From contig JAHEEY010000277.1 of NCBI GenBank assembly GCA_024640485.1, forward strand, positions 1-5,367: a stretch of DNA of 5,367 nt. The letters run 5' to 3'. Source of the DNA: Chloroflexota bacterium (GTDB lineage Bacteria > Chloroflexota > Anaerolineae > Promineifilales > Promineifilaceae). Below are positions 1 to 5,367 of the stretch, piece by piece (position 1 is the stretch's first letter; every line of letters begins with the position of its first letter). A program made the position numbers and the translations under genes. Below the pieces are notes generated by a model. It was not told the DNA's origin, made no database searches, and was given only the letters and a program-made list of their open reading frames with translations.

Positions 1-1424
1 TAAACTCCACGCTGGACCTGAACCAGGTATACGATGTTCTGGTGGAACAGGTCAACCGGCATTGGCCAGTTGAGTCAGTCTATCTGTATCTGATGAACGT
101 GCAAGGGACTGCTCTCAATCTACACCGCGCGGCTGAATTTGAGGCAGCGGCCCCATCAATCCTTCCCGGGGAAGGGATCATCGGCAACGTTGTCGAGAAG
201 GGGGAAGCTGTCGTTGCCAACAATGCCGGTGCCCATCCAGATTTCCTGCCTAAGGTGGATACTCTATTTGGCAAAAGAGCCTACTCCCTGGTTAGCGTGC
301 CCCTGCGAATTCAAGAGCGGGTGGTAGGAGTGCTGGCGCTGCTAAACAAGGCGGACGGCACCTTCACTGACGCAGATGTCCGTCGATTGGTAGCGTTCGC
401 CAATCCAGTCTCCACCGCCATTGAAAACGCCAACTTGTTTGAGGAATCCGAGCGCCAGAGGGCGGCCATTCTAGCGACCGCCAAGACCTTGTCCCAGCCG
501 CTGGTCATTATCGATGAGAATGGAACCGTGCTGGTTTCAAATCAGCCGGCAAACGCTCTCCTTGAATCCCATATGGCGCAGCTGTTTGATGGGATCAGCA
601 ACGGCATAGGACGCACGACTGAGATTATGATTGGGGAGCAAACCTATCTCTCCACCGCCCAGCATCTGCCCGACGTCGGTACCATTGTGGTGATGCAGGA
701 TATTACTTATGTCAAGCAGCTGGAAGAAGACCGCGCCGAATTTATGCATGCCCTTTCCCATGACCTGAAGAGCCCGCTGACATCCATTATGGGATGGGCT
801 CACCTGCTGACAAAAGTAGCCAATCTGGAAGAGAAGGGGCTTAAATACGTCTCCAAGCTGGTCGGCTCAGCCGAAAGAATGTTGGACCTGATCAATCAGA
901 TGCTGCAGACAGTGGCTAGGGGAGATACTGTCCAAATCAATCGAAGCCCTTGCGATATCCGGCAGGTGATTGCCACCGCCATCAGTGATGCGGAAGGGGG
1001 CGCCTTAAATAAGGGCATCTCACTGACCTATGAAGAGGTCGGCAAGCCGTACCATGTGCTGGCAGACGAGACTCGACTCTACCATCTGCTGATCAACCTG
1101 GTTGACAACGCCATCAAGTACTCGTCAAAGGACACCAAGGTCACCGTAAGGCTGGCCTATTCAGAAGCAGAAATCATCATTGACGTCCTTGACGAAGGGC
1201 CCGGGATACCGGAGGCGGACTTGTCTCGGTTGTTCGATAAATATTACCGCGGGACCCAGGCAAAAATCCAGCCTGGAGCAGGGCTGGGGCTATCTGTTGT
1301 CTGGGCAATTGCCGACGCCCACGGAGGACGTGTAACCGCAAAGAACTTGCCTGAGCGCGGCGCGAATTTCACGGTAATGCTGCCCGGCAGTCTGCGTGTC
1401 TCCACGGACAAGCTAGCCGAGTAG
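1..1424 (+). CDS. Sensor histidine kinase (GAF-PAS-HisKA-HATPase), N-terminus cut by window edge
   Basis: This is a soluble two-component sensor kinase that should autophosphorylate on histidine and pass phosphate to an unseen response regulator. The frame is open from base 3, so the gene starts left of the window. The GTG at 42 is not the start, because the codons before it (from base 9, TLDLNQVY) already match the GAF domain of the next gene. Counting that GTG as residue 1, I see a GAF domain (about -10 to 130), a divergent PAS-like domain (about 140-227, ending MQDITYV), a HisKA helix pair with LSHDLKSPL and phospho-acceptor H240, and a HATPase domain. The HATPase shows the N box NLVDNAIKYS (N356), G1 box DEGPGIP (D384), F box LFDKYYRG and G2 box GAGLGLS (412-418). 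No transmembrane segment is visible. It is a tandem paralogue of the kinase at 1512. By that homology an FHA-GAF-like N-terminus of about 345 residues may be missing (inference). The ligand is unknown. Confidence 0.95.
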   Translation, partial: NSTLDLNQVYDVLVEQVNRHWPVESVYLYLMNVQGTALNLHRAAEFEAAAPSILPGEGIIGNVVEKGEAVVANNAGAHPDFLPKVDTLFGKRAYSLVSVPLRIQERVVGVLALLNKADGTFTDADVRRLVAFANPVSTAIENANLFEESERQRAAILATAKTLSQPLVIIDENGTVLVSNQPANALLESHMAQLFDGISNGIGRTTEIMIGEQTYLSTAQHLPDVGTIVVMQDITYVKQLEEDRAEFMHALSHDLKSPLTSIMGWAHLLTKVANLEEKGLKYVSKLVGSAERMLDLINQMLQTVARGDTVQINRSPCDIRQVIATAISDAEGGALNKGISLTYEEVGKPYHVLADETRLYHLLINLVDNAIKYSSKDTKVTVRLAYSEAEIIIDVLDEGPGIPEADLSRLFDKYYRGTQAKIQPGAGLGLSVVWAIADAHGGRVTAKNLPERGANFTVMLPGSLRVSTDKLAE

Positions 1425-1511
1425 CCCGATTTCTCCCAAAGATGTATTCTGCAGCTGGTCACTTTCCTGTCGGAATCGAGCGGAAAGGCTATCGAGGTAC
1501 CAGGATATAAT
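1425..1511. other. Short intergenic gap between the two kinase genes
   Basis: These 87 bases separate the TAG of kinase 1 from the ATG of kinase 2. There is a 6-bp inverted repeat, CTTTCC (1462-1467) with GGAAAG (1482-1487), around a 14-base loop. It is weak and has no following T run, so I do not call it a terminator. A TATAAT lies at 1506-1511, directly against the ATG, but no TTGACA-like box sits 16-18 bases upstream of it. The gap contains no stop codon in the frame shared by the two kinases. The simplest reading is a spacer inside an operon, but an undetected promoter cannot be excluded. Confidence 0.6.
1502..1505 (+). promoter_or_regulatory. Likely ribosome binding site of kinase 2
   Basis: AGGA lies 6 bases before the ATG at 1512, a normal Shine-Dalgarno spacing. 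A second purine stretch, GAGGT at 1494-1498, lies 13 bases before the ATG and is rather far. The gap upstream has no ATG, GTG or TTG in this frame, which supports ATG 1512 as the start. The site is short, so confidence is moderate. Confidence 0.55.
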
Positions 1512-3953
1512 ATGAGCAGATTGACTGACAAGTTTGACCGGAATGCTTCCGACTTTGAGCCGCAAGATTCCGAAGTCGAGTTCCGTCCTGCTCCCGACCC
1601 ACTTGCCTTTGGCGACGTGGACGATCGGCCTATTTGGAGGGTCCAATTTGAGCTGGTTGATGATCCCAAGCGTCGATTTGGCTTGGATATCAACGGCGAG
1701 CTCATTTTTGGCCGGGATTCTAGCGGACCAGAGCTGGTTGACCTGGTCGATTTTGGAGCCGCTGAGCTGGGTGTCTCCCGGCAGCATCTTGCTATCCGTC
1801 CAACTACCGCAAACCTCATTGTAATTGACCTGGGCAGTACCAATGGAACGCTGCGAAACGGCCGGTCTATCGGCCGCAAGTTCCCGTCCCGTATTGCCAA
1901 CGGCGATCTGCTGAGCCTGGGTACCCTCCAGCTGAGAGTCAAGATCATTGAGCGTCCCAACTTTCACACCACCATGCTGGAGCGTAAGTCGAATCTGGCC
2001 GACGCCATGGCACAAATCGCCAAAGCGGTTACCTCTCAATTGGATGTTGATGACGTTCTCAATCAAGTAGCCGAGACCGCAATGGTGATCACCTCGGCCG
2101 GGGAGACCGGTATTTGGCTTATCGACGAACTGTCCGGCGAGTTGTTCCTAGAAGCGGAGCGGGGCATCGATGACGAGCGGATACGCCGGCTGCGCCTGCC
2201 AATTCATGACAATTCGCTGATCAGCCAGGTTGTGAAGAACGGCGAGATACGGCGTGTTAACCGGCAGAAAGGGGAAGAGCAGATAAAGGTCAAAACCTAT
2301 TATCTGGTGGAATCGTTGATCTATGTTCCCATCAAGTTAGCTGATATCCCTATTGGCGTCCTAGCCGTGGTTCATCGCGAGCAGGGCAGGAAATTCACAG
2401 CCCGCGATGAGCAGCTGCTGGAAGGCATCGCTGACTTCGCCGCTATTGCTATTCAAAACGCTAGAATTTACCAGTCAACCGATCAAGCGCTTCAGGAGCG
2501 GCTGCGCGAGCTTTCGGCTCTCAATGGGCTGACGCACGCGGTTTCTGCCACATTGGACCCCAAGCAGGTCTATATGGTCCTGGTTGAGCAGATCAACAAG
2601 AATTGGGATGTGGCTGCCATTTCCCTGTACTTGTTGGACGACGCCACCAATCAGATGATCCTTCACCATGCCCAGCAGCGGCAGGTCGGGTATCAATCAG
2701 TGAGCCTGGGTCAGGGGATAATCGGCCAGGTTGCCCAGAGTGGTAAATCATTTGTCAGCAACGATGTGTTGCGCCACCCCTCCTTTAATCCCGAGACTGA
2801 TCGGTATGGGAACGCTGCTCCCGGATCCATGGCCTGTGTTTCATTGAGTGTCCTGGGCAAAGTGGTCGGAGTATTGGCCCTGTTTGACAAAGCTGACGGC
2901 ACTTTCACGCCCAAAGATATGGAATTGCTCAATGATTTCGCCCGTCCGGTGGCGACCGCGGTTGAAAATGCCCGGCTCTATGTAGAAGCTGAACGGCAGC
3001 ATGCCGCCATTTTGGCAACTGCGCGGACTTTTTCCCAGCCTCTGATCATTGTCGATGAGACGGGCAAGGTGGTGGTGGCTAATGCTGTCGGTCAGCAGCT
3101 TCTTCAACAGTACAAAGAGGAGCTGTTTGGCGGCATCAGGCAGAAGGTGGGCCGGACCACGGAATCCCATTTGGGCGACCGTACTTTCTTGACCACCATT
3201 GACCATCTTTCCGGTGTCGGCACCATCATCATCATGCAGGACATCACATACGTCGCCAGGCTGGAGAAGGACCGTTCCGAGTTTATGGAGGTCTTGTCCC
3301 ATGATCTCCGAACCCCACTCAATTCGATTTTGGGGTGGGCCGATTTGCTGCAAGCTGAGATCAGTGCTGAGGAAAGAGAGCGATGTATCAGCAATCTTAC
3401 CGCCTCTTCGCAAAGAATGATCACCTTGATCGAAAAGATACTTCAGACCGTCAATGAGTCCGACTCGGTGCAGATATTGGAGCAGAGTTGTGACATGAGC
3501 AAGATCGTCCAGACGGTCATCCAGGATGTGGAAGGCGCTGCCCGGTATAAATCAATCAGCGTGGGGTGGAACCCATCTGGCGAGCCGTACAAAATCTCGG
3601 CTGATGAAACCCGGCTGTATCACATGGTGCTCAATTTAGTGGATAATGCCATTAAGTATTCGCCGGTTGGCGCTCAGGTTGATATTCAGCTGGATTATTC
3701 TGAGTTTCTCTTGACGCTTACCGTTGCCGATGAGGGGCCCGGCATTCCTGAAGCTGAGATCCCCAATGTCTTCGACAGATTTTATCGTGGGGAGCAGGCG
3801 AAGTCGCACCCCGGCAGTGGATTAGGTCTTTCGGCAGTCAAAGTGATTGTCGATGCCCACGGCGGCCGGGTGGAAGTTGCCAACCGGCCCGATAGAGGGG
3901 CGATATTCAGTGTGAAATTGCCGGGGAGCCTACGCCTGGCAGAAGAAGGGTAG
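1512..3953 (+). CDS. Soluble hybrid-input sensor histidine kinase, FHA-GAF-GAF-PAS-HisKA-HATPase
   Basis: This is a complete 813-residue cytoplasmic sensor kinase with no visible signal peptide or membrane segment. After a polar N-terminal stretch comes an FHA domain (about 43-145) with its usual landmarks: G67-R68, SRQH (89-92) and DLGSTNGT (106-113). FHA domains typically bind phosphothreonine. Next are GAF1 (about 174-318), a helical linker (319-346) that probably forms a signalling helix, GAF2 (about 347-487) and a divergent PAS-like domain (about 495-583, ending MQDITYV). The kinase core has LSHDLRTPL with phospho-acceptor H597, N box NLVDNAIKYS (N712), G1 box DEGPGIP (D740), F box VFDRFYRG and G2 box GSGLGLS (768-774). 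All catalytic motifs look intact. From GAF2 onward it is a tandem paralogue of the kinase upstream. It has no receiver domain and no regulator gene is adjacent, so its target is unknown. It is likely co-transcribed with the comM-like gene 4 bases downstream. The architecture is clear; the signal sensed cannot be read from the sequence. Confidence 0.96.
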   Translation: MSRLTDKFDRNASDFEPQDSEVEFRPAPDPLAFGDVDDRPIWRVQFELVDDPKRRFGLDINGELIFGRDSSGPELVDLVDFGAAELGVSRQHLAIRPTTANLIVIDLGSTNGTLRNGRSIGRKFPSRIANGDLLSLGTLQLRVKIIERPNFHTTMLERKSNLADAMAQIAKAVTSQLDVDDVLNQVAETAMVITSAGETGIWLIDELSGELFLEAERGIDDERIRRLRLPIHDNSLISQVVKNGEIRRVNRQKGEEQIKVKTYYLVESLIYVPIKLADIPIGVLAVVHREQGRKFTARDEQLLEGIADFAAIAIQNARIYQSTDQALQERLRELSALNGLTHAVSATLDPKQVYMVLVEQINKNWDVAAISLYLLDDATNQMILHHAQQRQVGYQSVSLGQGIIGQVAQSGKSFVSNDVLRHPSFNPETDRYGNAAPGSMACVSLSVLGKVVGVLALFDKADGTFTPKDMELLNDFARPVATAVENARLYVEAERQHAAILATARTFSQPLIIVDETGKVVVANAVGQQLLQQYKEELFGGIRQKVGRTTESHLGDRTFLTTIDHLSGVGTIIIMQDITYVARLEKDRSEFMEVLSHDLRTPLNSILGWADLLQAEISAEERERCISNLTASSQRMITLIEKILQTVNESDSVQILEQSCDMSKIVQTVIQDVEGAARYKSISVGWNPSGEPYKISADETRLYHMVLNLVDNAIKYSPVGAQVDIQLDYSEFLLTLTVADEGPGIPEAEIPNVFDRFYRGEQAKSHPGSGLGLSAVKVIVDAHGGRVEVANRPDRGAIFSVKLPGSLRLAEEG
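3945..3950 (+). promoter_or_regulatory. Ribosome binding site of the comM-like gene, inside the end of kinase 2
   Basis: GAAGGG, within the purine run AGAAGAAGGG (3941-3950), lies 7 bases before ATG 3958 and only 4 before the in-frame GTG at 3955. The spacing favours ATG as the start. Because the site sits in the last sense codons of kinase 2, ribosomes finishing kinase 2 end right at this signal, which suggests translational coupling. Confidence 0.7.
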
Positions 3954-3957
3954 AGTG

Positions 3958-5367
3958 ATGCTGGCTAAGGTAGTCAGCTGCGCAATTGTTGGCCTAGAAG
4001 CGGAAATAGTCGAAGTCGAAGTAGATATCAGCCGGGGGGCGCCTATCTTCAACCTGGTAGGTTTGCCTGATGCCGCGGTGCGTGAAAGCCGGGATCGGGT
4101 CTTCTCAGCGATTCGGAACAGCGGCCTCCAATTCCCATCCCAAAAGCGAATGACCGTCAATCTCGCCCCTGCAGACCTTCGCAAAGAAGGGCCTGCATAC
4201 GACTTGCCAATCGCGGTAGGGATTCTGGCGGCCTCACAGCAGCTGTGGCCCGACAAACTGGAAGGAGCGATGTTCATCGGCGAGCTCTCTCTGGACGGCA
4301 CCACCCGCCACACCAAAGGGATCTTGCCCATGACAGCGCTGGCCCGTACCATGGGCCTGGTGAGGGTCTTTGTCCCCAGCCAGGACGCCCCGGAAGCGGC
4401 CCTGCTGCCCGACGTGGACGTGATCCCGGTGGAAAATCTGGCCGCCCTGGTCGATCATCTCACCGGTTTGCACGACATTCCCCCATTTTCGGTAGACTTG
4501 AGCCATGCCTTTGATCAGGATCCGGTATACGCTGCCGATTTTGCCGACATTATGGGACAGGAGCACGTGAAGCGGGCCATGGAGATCGCCGCTGCTGGCG
4601 GGCACAATATCATCATGTCCGGTCCGCCCGGATCGGGAAAGACCTTGATCGCCAAATCATTGCCCAGCATTCTGCCCCGTATGACTGTTGACGAAGCGCT
4701 GGCGGTAACTAAGATCTACAGCGTTGCCGGCCTGCTGCCCAATGACACCCCTTTGATCCGAGAGCGCCCTTTCCGCTCGCCGCACCATACTATCAGCTAC
4801 GCCGGTCTGGTCGGCGGCGGCGCCTGGCCAAGGCCCGGCGAGATTTCACTCTCTCATCGGGGGGTGTTGTTCCTGGATGAACTGCCTGAGTTCGGCGAAC
4901 GGCTGATCGAAGTGCTGCGCCAGCCGCTGGAAGGGATGCCCCGGGAAGTCTCCATCTCCAGAGCTAGCGGTACCGTCACCTATCCGGCAAACTTCATGCT
5001 GGTAGCTGCCCAAAACCCCTGTCCCTGCGGTTACTTCGGCGATCCCACCCACGCCTGCAGCTGCTCCAATGCTATGGTCACCCGCTATCAGAAGAAGATC
5101 TCCGGCCCCTTGATGGATCGCATCGACCTTCATGTGGAGGTGCCCCGAGTCGACTTCGAGAAGCTGACAGCGGTCCATCGGGGAGAACCTTCCGCGGCTG
5201 TGCGGCAGCGGGTAGAAGCTGCCCGTGCCCGGCAGGCGGCCCGCTTCCAGGGAAACGGCCTGCTGTGCAATGCCGACATGGGTCCCAGCGAGGTTCGCCA
5301 GCTGTGTCCGCTGGAGGCCACCGGCAGCCGGCTGATGAAAAGCGCCATGGCCCAAATGGCTCTCAGC
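3958..5367 (+). CDS. comM: ComM/YifB-family Mg-chelatase-like AAA+ ATPase, C-terminus cut by window edge
   Basis: ComM homologues are cytoplasmic AAA+ helicases. In naturally transformable bacteria the characterised members promote branch migration while incoming DNA is integrated; many non-competent bacteria also carry one. The frame is open to the right edge, giving 470 residues of a family usually near 500-510, so roughly 35-40 are missing. The N-terminal ChlI/Lon-protease-like domain (about 20-140) has VGLPDAAVRESRDRV and NLAPADLRKEG. The AAA+ module (about 194-395) starts with DFADIMGQEH and has Walker A GPPGSGKT (222-229), RPFRSPHHTIS (270-280), Walker B VLFLDELPEF with D307 and E308, the sensor-1-like NPCPCG (353-358), and SGPLMDRID with the candidate arginine finger R388. 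Cysteines 355, 357, 367 and 369 form a cluster. The C-terminal helical domain begins near 400 and is cut. ATG 3958 is chosen over GTG 3955 by ribosome-site spacing. It follows kinase 2 by 4 bases. The older 'magnesium chelatase' label reflects homology only; a role in chlorophyll synthesis is unlikely. Confidence 0.96.
   Translation, partial: MLAKVVSCAIVGLEAEIVEVEVDISRGAPIFNLVGLPDAAVRESRDRVFSAIRNSGLQFPSQKRMTVNLAPADLRKEGPAYDLPIAVGILAASQQLWPDKLEGAMFIGELSLDGTTRHTKGILPMTALARTMGLVRVFVPSQDAPEAALLPDVDVIPVENLAALVDHLTGLHDIPPFSVDLSHAFDQDPVYAADFADIMGQEHVKRAMEIAAAGGHNIIMSGPPGSGKTLIAKSLPSILPRMTVDEALAVTKIYSVAGLLPNDTPLIRERPFRSPHHTISYAGLVGGGAWPRPGEISLSHRGVLFLDELPEFGERLIEVLRQPLEGMPREVSISRASGTVTYPANFMLVAAQNPCPCGYFGDPTHACSCSNAMVTRYQKKISGPLMDRIDLHVEVPRVDFEKLTAVHRGEPSAAVRQRVEAARARQAARFQGNGLLCNADMGPSEVRQLCPLEATGSRLMKSAMAQMALS

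Noticed and set aside
42..44. GTG at 42 as the true start of kinase 1
   Set aside because: The frame is open to the left edge, and the codons before 42 match the beginning of GAF2 in the paralogue, so the start lies outside the window.
1462..1487. CTTTCC/GGAAAG inverted repeat as a transcription terminator
   Set aside because: The stem is 6 bp with a 14-base loop and no T tract follows, so it is too weak to call.
1506..1511. Perfect TATAAT as a -10 promoter element for kinase 2
   Set aside because: It touches the ATG, which would put the transcript start inside the gene, and no TTGACA-like box lies 16-18 bases upstream (the sequence there is GAAAGG or close to it).
1244..2066. Two long open frames on the minus strand across the kinase gap (217 and 238 codons)
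   Set aside because: They overlap clearly coding sequence on the other strand, overlap each other, and their translations show no recognisable domain; they are shadows of the + strand kinases.
3955..3957. GTG at 3955 as the start of the comM-like gene
   Set aside because: It would sit only 4 bases after the GAAGGG ribosome binding site; the adjacent in-frame ATG at 3958 has a better 7-base spacing and is the preferred codon.
3930..5355. Several open frames of 70-170 codons, mostly antisense, across the comM region
   Set aside because: The + strand frame from 3958 to the right edge carries a full set of ComM family motifs and accounts for the region; the others have no recognisable motifs.
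3958..5367. Magnesium chelatase subunit for (bacterio)chlorophyll synthesis
   Set aside because: The N-terminal ChlI/Lon-like domain followed by the AAA+ module with NPCPCG and SGPLMDRID is the ComM/YifB layout, not that of BchI/ChlI or BchD, and no pigment genes are nearby in the window.

Overview
The window is about 5.4 kb of bacterial DNA. It is tightly packed, with three protein genes all on the + strand. The first is cut by the left edge and the third by the right edge. In order they are a sensor histidine kinase missing its N-terminus (GAF-PAS-HisKA-HATPase visible), a complete sensor histidine kinase (FHA-GAF-GAF-PAS-HisKA-HATPase, 813 aa), and a ComM/YifB-type Mg-chelatase-like AAA+ ATPase missing only the end of its C-terminal domain. 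I see no tRNA, rRNA, CRISPR array, insertion sequence or attachment site, and no stretch over 90 bases without a gene.

Layout: kinase 1 runs from the left edge to 1424. An 87-base gap (1425-1511) holds a Shine-Dalgarno-like AGGA but no convincing terminator or promoter. Kinase 2 occupies 1512-3953. Only 4 bases separate its stop from the comM start at 3958, and the comM ribosome binding site lies inside the last codons of kinase 2, so these two genes are very probably co-transcribed. The comM frame stays open to base 5367.

The two kinases are tandem paralogues. From the GAF domain next to the kinase core to the last kinase motif they align end to end with a single one-residue gap, and about half the residues are identical by eye. 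Neither has a visible membrane segment, so both look like soluble cytoplasmic sensors. All phosphotransfer and ATP-binding motifs are intact. Kinase 2 adds an FHA phosphothreonine-recognition domain and a second GAF domain at its N-terminus. By homology kinase 1 probably has a similar N-terminus to the left of the window. No response regulator is visible, so the phosphotransfer partner is unknown.

Organism: bacterial, moderately GC-rich. Soluble FHA/multi-GAF histidine kinases in tandem, together with the N-terminal sequence style of this ComM, make me think of Chloroflexota (for example Anaerolineae-like lineages). This is impression-level inference, not proof.

How the genes might work together: the kinases would integrate cytoplasmic signals (small molecules through GAF/PAS, possibly Ser/Thr phosphorylation through FHA) and pass phosphate to an unseen regulator. 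ComM homologues act on recombination intermediates during natural transformation. The near-overlap of kinase 2 and comM suggests shared expression, but nothing in the sequence shows a functional link. I do not see a clearly new system here. The most notable points are the FHA-histidine kinase fusion, the tandem duplication with a single in-frame stop between the copies, and the kinase-comM coupling.
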